Shown one piece after another: positions 9,161 through 19,843 of a DNA stretch of 27,904 bases. Numbering within the stretch: the first letter of the stretch is position 1; each line of letters begins with the position of its first letter. The translations under genes and the position numbers were made by a program. The notes under the pieces were generated by a model. That model worked only from the letters and a program-made list of their open reading frames with translations. It searched no databases and was not told the origin of the DNA. This stretch comes from Acanthaster planci (lineage: Eukaryota; Echinodermata; Asteroidea; Valvatida; Acanthasteridae): positions 403,273 through 431,176 of the forward strand of contig NW_019091435.1 in the NCBI RefSeq assembly GCF_001949145.1, given 5' to 3'.

Positions 9161-12100
9161 ATGGCATTGGATTACACGGTGGATCGCCTTGACACGGCGA
9201 GCAGCGAGGTGCGGCAGATCATTCAACAAGAATTCCCAAAGTTTACTTGTGTCTGCGAAATTTGCGATTGTGGGTAAGTGAAAGGGAAACTCTTGTAGTC
9301 TGCATTTCTATTGTTAATTGGATATTAGCAAACATTGCCTTTCTGACATTGTGTAAAATAACCCATGCGGTATTATTATTAGCTGTAAGGCGAAATTAAA
9401 GTTTCACTCTATTCTTGACTGGTCCACAGTGGTCCAGTGGTTTCACTTTGAATAGTTACCCTTCACTGCAGATCATTCATCTGAAGTTTCTGGTTTGATT
9501 AAATTTGAATACACACTGGTGATGTGCTGGCAAGAATCAATGTAAGTTATTGCAAAGAACGTTGAAAGAAAAGAGCAACAATTAGAAAAAGGAAATACTT
9601 ACTTTGATATAAGACTAAAATAAGTTGTTTTTATTTGCTAGACGACACAAACATCACAAGGACTGTAAACGTAAATATCGAGGAACCAAAGGTAGTGGGG
9701 CAGATTGTGCACTAACACATTATCAGCAGTCCTACAAGCAACCGGATGGAATATATCAACGAAGGTTACCCATCATCCCTCCCCCTACACCCAGGGATCC
9801 CAACCCCCCACGCATGGATTTCAACACTATCCAGCGTTCAGACTATCAGCAACGGATACAAGCAAAGAAACAACAACCAATTAAATTGGTAATACATGTG
9901 CAATGATTAAAAAAAAATTTGAAACAAACTGTAAAACTTGAGAAATACAACTGGTTGTGCATTGCTTTCAAAAAGACTAGTTTAGTATAAAAAAAATGTT
10001 ATGAAACAAATCCTTTTCTGCACATCGGAAAGCACAATCTCAGGCATTTAATAATTCACATGGGTGGTTTAAAAGAGACTGCACTTGCAAGCTTTGATGC
10101 ATAAATGGATTCTTGAGTAAAGGATTGGCAAAGCTCCATAGTAACTATATAAAAAGTCCCTAATATGATGTGTACATGGCTTCATTTGAAATTTTGTTCT
10201 TATGTGGCCATATCTTTGCAAAGAATGACTAGCCCCCAACTTCAGAGTTGTGTTTTCATGTTATTATGGGAAGAATCGAGGTAGACAGAAGGCATCAGGA
10301 ACAATTCTAATAAAAGTAATTCACAAGTTTGGAAAACATTTACACCATAAACATGTTTTTGTTTTTCTTTATTTTTCTTGCTATTGAATATTTTTTTATA
10401 CATTTGTTATTAATTCCTGCTGGTAAGCAATTTCCAGCAATACGTTCTGGCAGTGTAGGCGTATTATCACAGATAGATTTACTTTTCTGTATTTGGTAAT
10501 GTCCAAATCTAATGTCTAATGTTGTTCATTTATTTCCGTAGTTTTGCATACATACAATCTCAATTTTCAAACACTATATGTATATATAAATGTTCAAATC
10601 AACTTTTTAAGAGCTGCAAATTACACCTACACTTGCCATTACTGACATGGTATCTGAATTATTATTCCTGTTTTTCTCATTTAAATTAAAAAAGCTTATT
10701 TTGCTATCCAAATTGTTTTGTCTGGTAATGCATGTGTAATTTTTTCTCATATTAGGAGGAAAAAATGGAACGAAGTGATGAACCACTTGAGAACAAGACT
10801 TCCTACCGAGTTTCTTACCCTGGACACACATCTTTCCCAGCAATAAAGATGACAAGACCTGCTACACAGGACAGAAAAGGCCTACGGTCAGCCAAGTTTG
10901 ATAGTCGCACGTCCAACAAGGAACACTACAAACACTGGGTGCCATGCCCAGCTGCTGCCTTTGGTGAACTGCCTTCATTTACAGGTGGGTCATTGATGTA
11001 ACTTTACAGGTAATTTGGTAACAGAGCACATGACAAACAGTATGACTAAGTACATGTATCTGGAAACCTGCCACAGAGGTTGTCAAACAGGTTGAAGTGA
11101 ACAGCTACAATTATCATAATCTCATTCTGTGTTGTCTTTTCAGGCTCCATTCTGTACCCAGGACAGAGAATAGGGGAAATTGAATCGGTAACGAGAAATG
11201 ATTTTCCTGGTAACCGTGCTGAAAAAATAGTTGCTGCAAAGAAGTTGCCTGACAACATTGTCATTGAAGGTATGTCATAGAGTAATGATCCAGCCCAACA
11301 AAACTTGTCTTTGATCACCAGCTTATGTTTTGAGGTCCAAAATTTTCCCGATTCTTTTCATCCCTAATCACGTTTCATACACACTGTTAAATTTGTAGGT
11401 TACTTTGATCATGTGACAACTAACAGACACACCTACAAAGACATGGGACCACAGGAAAAAACTCAAACAATCAAGTTTGATTCTCAACTTAATCGTGACA
11501 AGAGAGCAAAATTTGACGGTAAAACACAGAACATGCGAGATTTCCCTGGTTACCGCAGCCAGCCATTGCCTCAACGCACAGTCACGCCACCACCGGCTAC
11601 CATCAGGCTCAGCATGGATTCAAGGTAAGAAAAAGCAATGCAATACTGTGAGTTTTGTGCAAGAACCATTAAGATACCATGGGGTCTCTGGACTAACTAG
11701 AATGTTCTGTCAAGGTTGGAATTTAACTTTTTATTTCTTTTTAATTTTTGGAAATAGAATTTCAAACATTTAAGTCTGATTTTAAAAATGTAAATCAGCG
11801 TATTTGAATTTTTCAGAGTTGCAACAATTCACTAACTTTTGTGAGTTCGGTCACTAGTGGCTCGAGTCGTCATAGTAACAATGACTTGAATCATCAAGTT
11901 GTATCAGATCTTAAGCTCGAGTTGAGTCACAAATAATTGAACACAATACAAAGAAAAAAGAGTGCAAGTCATTTTTAGTACTTGAATGTTTTTAAGATGT
12001 GGTCACACCATATCTTACTCTTGATGATAATATCACATGACATGAACATAATAAACCACCACTGTAAGTCATTACTTATATTTTTTACAAAAAAGTTTAC

Positions 12101-15100
12101 TTTTATTCTTGAGACTTGAGTCCTTTCACCTTTCGTTCAAGTCGGGTCTTTTGAAGAGGGACTTGAGTCAGGTCATTTATCTGTAGTGACTTGAATCGAG
12201 TCATTTACCTGTCAGCAGTCCATTCAAGTCACAAAAATTCCGACTCTGTTATTTTATTTATTTTTAATTTTAAATGATTTATTTTAATTGTTTTTGCTTG
12301 TCAAAACACCCAAGCAGTTTGCTAAGATAAACATTGATAGCATAATAGTTGGAACTGCTGAATTTCAGCCATCCACAGCTGTGAAAAACCTGGGAGTGCA
12401 GTTTGATTCCCACCTTAATATAATATTATTAACATAACTAATTTCTGTAGGGGTGCATTTTACCATCTGTATAACCTACGTCACATTCGGAAATACTTAA
12501 GCCAGACTTGTACTGAAACCTTGGTTCGAGCATTCATTATGTGTAAGGTTGACTATTGTAATGGTTTATTTTATGGATTTCCCGATTCTCAGATATCAAA
12601 GCTACAAAAAGTGCAGAATGCTTGCACCAGACTTGTGTGCAACTCTGCCAAATACATTTCCTCTTTGTTGGTTAAATTACACTGGTTGCCTGTTCGACAA
12701 AGAATTGCTTTTAAGATACTTTTGATAACATTGAAGGCTTTGCACCAGGTTATATCTCAGAATTACTAACACCTTAATCCCAGTCACATAGGTACAGTCT
12801 TCATAGCTCACAGGAGAGGTTGATCCTTAGTCATCCCTATCATAGAACTAAGGCAACTCTTGGAGTCTGCGCATGTATTTGTGCTGCTCCAAGGCTTTGG
12901 AACAACCTGCCCTTTCATGTGAGAAATGCTAAATCTGTTGACACATTCAAGATTGCTCTAAAACTCATCTCTTTTATGAAATTTTTCCAACACCTGATTT
13001 TCATCTCTGCTAGTGATGGGTATTGTTATGAGCAGTTGAGTATATTTGCATAGTATCTGCACAATATAAATGTTTCTTATTATTGTATTATAATTAGTAT
13101 TATTAAATATTTTATGACTTACATGTACCATTTCTGGAATCTGACTTTCATGTTTAGTTATCTTATTTCTTAGATTAATCTGCCAATTTGGTAAAAATGC
13201 CATTTCAACTATACTTCTATGTGGTTTAATACATCCCAACTGCCGTATTTCATTCATCAATGAAATCCACAACTATACAATTTGCAATTGATTTCCCTTG
13301 TAATGCTTTCAATTGTTATTGGAAACAGGATTGATTTTGTCACGGAGCAGAAAGCACAGTTCCCTGGCCATGACATCAGAGAACACCCCAAGCCTGAACT
13401 TATGATGAAAGATCCAAAAAACTTCACAGCACCAACTACCAAGTTCACTACAACTACAACCAATAAGGTAAATAGGATATTACAGCCACCACACACCTGC
13501 AAGGGGTTTATCCCTCAGCCTTCCCCCACTGCCTAAGATTGGCCCTCATCAGACCCAAAGTGCCTCAGACTTGTAAAAACCTAACAAGTTGAAGAGAAAA
13601 AGCCCTTTTGTACTTCATATGTGAACGAAAGCAGGTGTTTTGTTCCTCAAAGGCAACAAATGCTGAGACAACAGATGGTGTTTGGAGATGTATTTTCGCA
13701 AACACAAATTCATTGGGTCTTTGCTTGACCACAAAGCACGTGGTTGAAATCCTGTTCACAAGAAGCCTTCATCTTTGTTTGTGGGGGCTGTGCTGAGCAC
13801 ACAGAGGAAATGCAGTCACATGATTTTCAGCAGATATTGGACAGCTTGAACATGCATGGCTGCATCAAGGTAAATGGCTGATGCACGCCTTGAATCATAA
13901 AACAACTTTCATGGTGCACCTACATTCCAGGATGGATTCTTAATCAAATTTTGGGGAGGGTAATATTGGTTTGTTTTTTATTGGGGGAGGTTTGGAAATA
14001 TTTTCATGTAACTTTTATAGCTTTACTAAGGGGTGGGGCTATATTTTAGGGATTTTCAAGTATTTTTTTAAGGAAGGGAAATGAAAATAATAAAGGTAGA
14101 GGGTTTGCAGATACACCAAGTGGAAAATATCTCTTTTGAGTATGTGTGGTTCTGAAAAGAACCGGTTACTCGACGTTTCGGGCAGTGAGTGCTCTGTCCG
14201 TCTTCAGGACTGATGCAATGCAAGTGTGCAACTGCTTATATGCTGTGGGTGATCACTGAGGCATAGGAATTGGGATTCTAGCTATCCTCGAAATGGGGTA
14301 TGAAGGCGGGAACTGTGTTGAGAGCTGCTGTGGCTGTTCACTGGCACGTGTCAGTTGGTGTTGGAGTGCTGGAGAGAGTGCCAAGTATAGGAAGCCCATG
14401 TGGTACTGAAGGTTGGGAGTCCGTGGGTACGGGGGACCCATTGGACAGGAAGGGGGCGCCAAATATCATTAATGTTGTAGCCGATGTCTTGGGGGACCGT
14501 CTTGTTCTTGAAGATTTCAATGGCCTCATAGATACATTGGGGGTGCCGTTGCTTGATGCTGGTGATGAGATGTGCTTCATGCCACTTGATAGCAAGGTCT
14601 ATTTCATGTTAATGTTTTTAACAATGGATGACTTCTCATAGTCTGTCGTCCATATGCTCAGTGTTTGTTGAGTCTAGTGGTTAGATCCCTGCCTGTCTCT
14701 CCGACTCCGGGTGTTGCAATGTCGCAGCATCAAAGAAGTTTCAATCACAGCGGGTCTGGTCCGAAAGAAGTGTTTTTTATTTTAAACGAACAACGGGTGA
14801 ACCTGACTCAAAATTAATGGGACAGAAGCTTTGATGCCAAGGAAATGCACAAAAGATCCTCATCAAACACCCTGCATGGTCAATGGAAAGAAAATTTAAA
14901 TAGGCTTTGGAAATTACACCCTTCTAAAGTTCCCTTCCTTCAGTTAACCAATGTCTCACATTCCCCTTTCAAAACAAACTTGCACAACAACCCTCTGTCA
15001 CATTAAAAATTAAAAGAACATTTTTACAAAATATATCCCCTCCTATCAATTAAAAACCAACCGAAATTCCCAAATTTCAATGGCTTCTTATGCTTCTCAA

Positions 15101-15824
15101 GCTTAAAAAACCTTTACTTCTGTGCAACATCGGGTGCCTTGAGAAATAGTTTGCACATGACCTTCAAATTTAGTTTGTTGATTTTGTTTTGAATTCCTAC
15201 AAGCTCATTGCGTTAAAGCCTGATAGGTAAATAGGAAAGGTCCTAATGGCTAAAACAAGACAACTCTTACTTTTTATCCAAATTACAATCGTGGGTGTAG
15301 GCATGGGCTTGGTGGGGCATTATGTTAAATGGTTAAGCATTTATCACAGTAATGCTTCTGTTTGCTTTATCTTTCAGTTGACATATAAGCCGATTGATGT
15401 TAAGGAGGCCTATAATGCAGCACGAGTCCGCCCTGCAACCAACACAGAACGACAACCAGCAAGGTTTGACGATCAAACCATCAACAAGCGATTCTACAAA
15501 GACTGGGGTGTGAAACCACGCATACGTTACGGTGACTTACATGAGGCCAACATCTATGTGCCCCCAATGGGTCAAATGGCTTCACATTCAGAAACCATGG
15601 CAAGTTTTCATGGAGAGGCGCTAACTGAACCCACACGCCCCTTTATTCCGGCTAACAAGCAAGTAGAAGAAGCAGGAAAACAGGATTTCCGTACCGTACA
15701 CAAGGAAACCTACAAAGGACAGCGTAACCCACTGTGTAGGGCACAAGCCTACTTACTGCAACAAGAATTATTGAAGAAGAAAGCAACAAGTAAGCCTAAA
15801 CAAGCTGTGACAGCAGCGAACTAA
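9161..15824 (+). CDS. SAXO: SAXO1/2-like stabiliser of axonemal microtubules (7 exons, 508 aa)
   Basis: Exons: 9161-9273, 9642-9888, 10756-10984, 11144-11269, 11399-11624, 13329-13467 and 15378-15824. All six introns are GT-AG, phases agree (2,0,1,1,2,0), and the sum is 508 codons plus TAA. The start fits a strong context (AGCACCATGG). Residues 30-46 form a Cys-rich head, 'CVCEICDCGRHKHHKDC', typical of SAXO1/SAXO2 (FAM154), where it helps target the protein to centrioles and axonemes. The rest is a chain of loosely repeated Mn-like modules, for example 'KFDSRTSNKEHYKHW' (167-181), 'FDHVTTNRHTYKD' (241-253), 'RFDDQTINKRFYKDW' (389-403) and 'FRTVHKETYKG' (464-474). In this family such modules bind and stabilise microtubules inside the ciliary or flagellar doublets. 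Length is near that of human SAXO1. No signal peptide or membrane segment is seen. Introns 5 and 6 carry retroelement fragments. The SAXO1 versus SAXO2 distinction cannot be made here. Confidence 0.87.
11814..12248. repeat. MITE-like repeat rich in GACTTGAGTC motifs (intron 5 of SAXO-like gene)
   Basis: The block begins CAGAGTTGCAA and ends with the inverse of CAGAGTCGGAA, so the two ends form a short, imperfect terminal inverted repeat. Between them GACTTGAGTC, GACTTGAATC, CTCGAGTCG and related near-palindromes recur at least eight times on both strands. CAGAG ends are common in hAT elements, but no convincing 8-bp target duplication is visible (GAATTTTT left, TTATTTTA right). No coding sequence is seen. 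Confidence 0.5.
12325..13110 (+). mobile_element. CR1/L2-like LINE 3' fragment (reverse transcriptase C-terminus)
   Basis: Three offset frames show the end of a non-LTR RT. First comes 'VKNLGVQFDSHLNI' near 12390-12420. Then, from about 12457, comes 'RGAFYHLYNLRHIRKYL', continuing with 'CKVDYCNGLFYGFP', 'KLQKVQNACTRLV' and 'KLHWLPVRQRIAFKILL'. After another frameshift near 12770, the 'CAAPRLWNNLPFHVR' segment ends the ORF. These blocks are typical of the CR1/L2/Rex clade. An AT-rich tail (AATATAAATGTTTCTTATTATT at 13064-13085) matches the simple 3' ends of such elements. The copy is 5'-truncated and has at least two frameshifts. It lies in intron 5 of the SAXO-like gene, in the same orientation. 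Confidence 0.88.
14150..14640 (-). mobile_element. Penelope-like retroelement 3' fragment
   Basis: On the minus strand from about 14605 a frame reads 'LAIKWHEAHLITSIKQ' and then 'IYEAIEIFKN', 'DIGYNINDIWRPL', ending near 14435. The E-A-I-x-I segment followed by a G-Y-x-(I/L)-x-x-x-W motif resembles the end of the GIY-YIG part of Penelope-like elements. Downstream, at about 14213-14165, stands CCTGAAGACGGACAGAG and then GCCCGAAACGTCGAGT. This is a non-coding motif often seen at the 3' ends of such elements, with the CTGANGA and CGAAAC spacing of a degenerate hammerhead core. The copy is 5'-truncated and lies antisense in intron 6 of the SAXO-like gene. Alternative: a DIRS-like remnant. Confidence 0.6.
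14669..14735 (+). repeat. tRNA-derived SINE head, degenerate
   Basis: GTCTAGTGGTTAGA at about 14672-14685 fits a polymerase III A box as found in tRNA-Glu/Asp-like heads. It is followed by a CTCCGACTCCGGGTGTTGCAATGTC stretch whose second half is only a weak B box. The sequence cannot fold as a proper tRNA. This is a tentative call based on the A-box region alone. Confidence 0.3.
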
Positions 15825-15876
15825 ACACAAGACAATGACATCATCTTGTAGGTAAAAACCTCTGCAACATCTTGTA

Positions 15877-15882
15877 AATAAA
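15877..15882 (+). terminator. Polyadenylation signal AATAAA of the SAXO-like gene
   Basis: An AATAAA hexamer lies 53 bases after the TAA stop, followed by a T-rich and GT-rich stretch (TTTTATACACTTTGTTTGTATATTGATGTG). This is the usual layout of a cleavage site and would give a very short 3' UTR. Confidence 0.75.
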
Positions 15883-16067
15883 CAAATAGTACTTTTATAC
15901 ACTTTGTTTGTATATTGATGTGGGCTTTCAAACTTTTTAATACATATTTGTGCCTACTCTGCACTTTAATAGCATTAGCCATTCACAACCAACTGCTCTG
16001 TATACATTAGTCCAGCGACAGATTTCACAAAGTTAAATGCTGAGATGTGTGGAGAGATGTCAAGCTA

Positions 16068-16218
16068 CAATCCTGGACAAAATTGTTGGGACACTTGGCA
16101 ATAGCCAAACACTCTCCCAGCCCCTTCCCCCGGTCAATGTTGTCATGTTCATCTGGAGCGCAGACTGTGCCAATAGACACAGGGGGTCTGGGAGCCCACC
16201 AAGATTTGTCCAGGATTG
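16068..16218. mobile_element. Short TIR element, copy 1 (Tc1/mariner-like MITE)
   Basis: CAATCCTGGACAAA at 16068-16081 is matched exactly in inverse by TTTGTCCAGGATTG at 16205-16218. A TA dinucleotide directly precedes the left end. The interior shares long blocks with a second copy at 16980-17150, such as CCCCCGGTCAATGTTGTCATG and AGAGCGCAGACT-like sequence. No transposase is encoded. The terminus followed by an ATTGTTGGGACAC-like subterminal sequence is reminiscent of Tc1/mariner ends. Confidence 0.75.
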
Positions 16219-16979
16219 CTTGAATTGGTTTATAATTGTGTATGTACATACCATGCCATTCAGGAGGTGTGTTGTGTTGCGTCATTTTGAGAAAACATGG
16301 GTTAAAATATGAAGATATAGGATGGCTGCATCATACAATTAAAGAAGGGCATATCATTATTTATTTTTTTGCAATGTAACCACAGCGAAGTGTAATATCG
16401 GGGTAGGCAAGTCCTTTGGGAAAAAGACTCTCAAGTCATTTTAAGAAGTGTGATTTCAAGGCATGATGTGTGCACTGTAGAGTATATGTAGAAGTGCATC
16501 ATATACAGTGCACCAAAGTATTTCACGGAATATCTGTGTAAAATACATTTCTTTTTTTAAACATGAAGTGTCCATTTAGGACTGGACACACCATAGAATC
16601 ATGTGGGATTTCTGTTTTTTAATTTTTCAATCATTTTGTCGAGAAATGCGACGACAATCCATGAAAATTGTAAAAAAGAGGGGAGAGACTCAAGTTCTTT
16701 ATTGATGTGTTGTGGCTCACTGTTGGCAGTGTGCCATGTAAGTATAACACGTGCATGCCCTGTTATTTTAGAGCGTGCTATGCACCCTCTTGGGTGAGGA
16801 TGGAGATTGTTATGCAATCATGACATTGCTTGTGATGTTTTGAGGTTGAATTCAGCACATTTGATGTTCATTTCAAGTTAGTGTTAATTGGAATAAGCCA
16901 ATGCCAGAATTTTTGTGCACACTCTCAAAGTCATCAGACCCTCCCCTCACACACACAAACAGGCATGCGTAAACTCAGA
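16219..16979. other. Intergenic spacer, nothing recognised
   Basis: This AT-rich stretch lies between the two short TIR elements. The small open frames in it (for example 16599-16817 on either strand) carry no recognisable domain. Single-base runs such as T6-T7 occur, but no ordered repeat is seen. Confidence 0.5.
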
Positions 16980-17150
16980 CAATCCTTGACAAAATGTTTA
17001 GGATGCCTGGCAATGGACATATGCTCTCCAGCCCTCACTCCCCCGGTCAATGTTGTCATGTCCAGCCAGAGCGCAGACTTTGACTTAGACCCAACATTGA
17101 AAGGCGGGGTTTGGGGGGGTTGGAGGCCCAACGAGATTTGTCCAGGATTG
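16980..17150. mobile_element. Short TIR element, copy 2 (same family as 16068-16218)
   Basis: CAATCCTTGACAAA at 16980-16993 pairs, with one mismatch, with TTTGTCCAGGATTG at 17137-17150. A TA follows the right end directly. It shares the CCCCCGGTCAATGTTGTCATG block and the general interior layout with copy 1, in the same orientation. It is about 20 bp longer because of a G-rich stretch (GGCGGGGTTTGGGGGGGTTGG) near the right end. Confidence 0.75.
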
Positions 17151-17920
17151 TAGGTCTCGAGCATGGTCTTACTACCAACTAGGAGGATGATTATTAATAA
17201 CGATACTATGAGGTGCTTGCACAGTGTTTTACACTTTGAGAAGTGAAGTGTTTCAAAGTTGTTATGCCAGTTCATTGACACGAGTGCAGCTTGACATCAG
17301 CATGACCAATTCTCAATCCTCACCGGTATACCACTAATTGTGGGAGCTAGACACATATTTGGAGCAGTAAATATTTATAGGGAGAAATTCCTCATGGGAA
17401 AATTTATTTGACCCTACAGCTCTGTTCTGTATAGAAGAAAATGTCCCTTCGACATGGGACCAACAAGGGCCCATTCATATTCCTTAGTTGAGAGAGGAAC
17501 AAAATCACCATGGTAACTGTAGATTGCACATACTCTTAATCCCCTAAACTTATTTTCATTACAATTACAGTAAGTCAAAAACTCGAAACCTGTACTGAAG
17601 TTACAGTTTTGTGAAATTCAGTGTTTGAGACCAGAGGTAGATGAGCATGTGCCTGCTTGCAATCCTCAGCCATCCTCTGTGAATAATTTCAGATACCCCA
17701 TCAAAGTGAATGCATATGGTAGGAGACATGACAAGATGCAGGTGACACATGAAAGCTGTTACACTAACACCAATCAGCGTCACCATCTCTGCAGCAGTTT
17801 CAGTCAAGAAGTCAATAGGCAACTCAACACCACACACAGGCACAATTAAAGCACATTGTGAAATGGTAATATGACTCACATAAATATGATTTACTTCAGA
17901 ACAGGGTAGTGATTTGCCAA
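17151..17920. other. Intergenic spacer, nothing recognised
   Basis: Non-coding on both strands. Two mutually antisense open frames (17625-17849 on plus, 17927-17601 on minus) overlap, as expected by chance, and have no recognisable motif. Confidence 0.5.
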
Positions 17921-18094
17921 TAGTCAAATCTTGTTAATAACAGGTCCTTCAGACTTGGCATATTGCCTTATTTTAACAGGAACCTTGTATTATCAGGAAT
18001 GAAAACAATGAAAACAAAGGATCGGGATCTCAAAATGCATGTTATGAGCAGAATCATGTATTAGCAGTTTTCTTATCAATGAGGTCCGACTGTA
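17921..18094. mobile_element. Relic pogo/Tigger-like MITE
   Basis: The right end, read inward on minus, is CAGTCGGACCTCATTGATAAG (from 18092), a typical Tigger/pogo-type terminus, with TA just outside it at 18093-18094. The left end, read inward on plus, is TAGTCAAATCTTGTTAATAAC (from 17921), which matches it at about two thirds of positions. TA also stands at 17921-17922. The interior holds further 'AACAGG...TATCAGG'-type subterminal repeats. No transposase is encoded. Confidence 0.5.
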
Positions 18095-19009
18095 CAATTA
18101 TGTATACATGTTATGTATATCTGAGTGCTTAAAGAGTAGACACTGACTGTAATATGTACCATCTTGTCAGTGTGTCTTGGACATTGTAATTACATTAATT
18201 TAGAAGTCACTCACCCAGTTTATTGAAGAACTGTTTACATCACACATGTATTAAAGAACCTCTCTCATTCTACTACTTCACCAAAAGAATATAAAATCAA
18301 TAGAAAATAGAATCTTTTCATTTACATGTGACTCCCACAGCAGTCCCCCTGCATTGCCAGATAGATGGCAGACCTACATGTGACTCCCACAACAGGTAGT
18401 GATGGATTTATAGCCTTGTATGCTGAGAAAAACTAACATCTTGGTTATAGGAGGATGCCACATGTACATGTATAGAAATAATGATGAATAGGGCAGACAA
18501 TATGGGACCTGTTATGACAAAATGAGAGTCAAGTTGCATCTCGCTCTTTCCTATTTGACGGTTTAAAGTCATATTGAAGGGAAGGTCAGTTTTGAGGTTT
18601 TGTAATATTTGAAAAGAGTAACCCATCTCCTATTAAATTCCATATATTTCCCAGGATCATATACTTAAAAATGTCATTTTCTCAGCAATTTTGACGACAG
18701 CATTATTTATGCCAAGTCTGAAATAGTGAAAACATGCCGAGAACAAAGACGCAAAGCTGCCAGAATAATGTCACCTGATACTTTTTCCGCAAGTGTTCCA
18801 TGTATATGCCACTGGCAAGCTCTTTTCCTGCTGAATTAAAAAATATCAGTATCTCAATTTTTGAAAATTCCTACTTAAAGGTCACATATAGACTTTCTGT
18901 GTCACCTTGAGTGTGCCTTTGTAGGCTGTGAATCTGACATTAAAATACTCAATTCGTCATTCAAAACTGAAGCTATTCACAAAACAGACTAGACAAAACA
19001 CAAAAGTTA
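18095..19009. other. Intergenic spacer between convergent genes; short direct repeat
   Basis: No gene is recognised. A 17-bp direct repeat, TACATGTGACTCCCACA, stands at 18323-18339 and 18375-18391. It looks like a partial 52-bp tandem duplication. The region lies downstream of the proposed 3' end of the Robo transcript. Confidence 0.5.
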
Positions 19010-19028
19010 TTTTAGGCTTTTGAAGTGC

Positions 19029-19034
19029 TTTATT
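19029..19034 (-). terminator. Candidate distal polyadenylation signal of Robo
   Basis: AATAAA on the minus strand in the context GACAATAAAGCACTTCAAAAG, followed about 25 bases later by a TTTTGTGTTTTGTC GU-rich element. Both parts of a standard animal cleavage site are present. Confidence 0.55.
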
Positions 19035-19843
19035 GTCCAGCATTGAACTTATTATATTTGGCCTGCAGGCAACTACATGTTAACATTTAATTACGAATAC
19101 AAGATACATGAACAGCATCATCAGTAGGAATTGGTGCAGCAATAACAGGCAGTAATCTTTGAGATTAAATTGTTAATAACAATGTAGATTACAGAAAGTA
19201 GTATTCAGCCACAAGCTCCAGTTCACAAAGTACTGGATTCAACTTATTTGATGTTTACTGTAGAGCATGAGCATGAGGACACTGGAGTGTCTAAGAACTC
19301 AACATCCCTTCTGCAAACTGTAAAAAATGACTACCATCATTTTTTTTAACGTACAATGAAATAAAGATCATGTAACGAGTTTCTTTTACCATTTTTACAT
19401 CGTATCAATTTGCTTGGTTTAATATATTTCCAAAAAGCAATGGATCGATGGTTCAAGGAAAACTAAGTTTTTAAAAGCAAATGGTTGTCAAAGCTCTAAG
19501 TAACGTAACTGGATTCAATCACACAGAGTTGTTGAGCACTTTAAATGTACATATGTATATGCTCAGCAAAAGTGTGCTTTGCAAGATTAGTGGAGAACCA
19601 GTCAGCAGCAATATACAGCACACATTTTAGCTGCTACCCTGTCTTGGCTGAGCCAATACAGTTAGTTCTGAGCAATTCCCTGTGTTTATTTATTTGTGAT
19701 ATTAGCTGGTAATCAGATGGATTTGTGACCATTATTGTTGATCTTTTCAATCCAATCTCACAAGTCCTTGTTACAGCCAGCATACTAACCAATGTGCACA
19801 GTCTTCAAAATGCCAATGCCATGAACAAGTACTTGTACTTGTA

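Noticed and set aside
14300-14641. 113-codon plus-strand frame that looks protein-like
   Set aside because: It is the antisense shadow of the Penelope-like fragment, whose minus frame carries the recognisable motifs.
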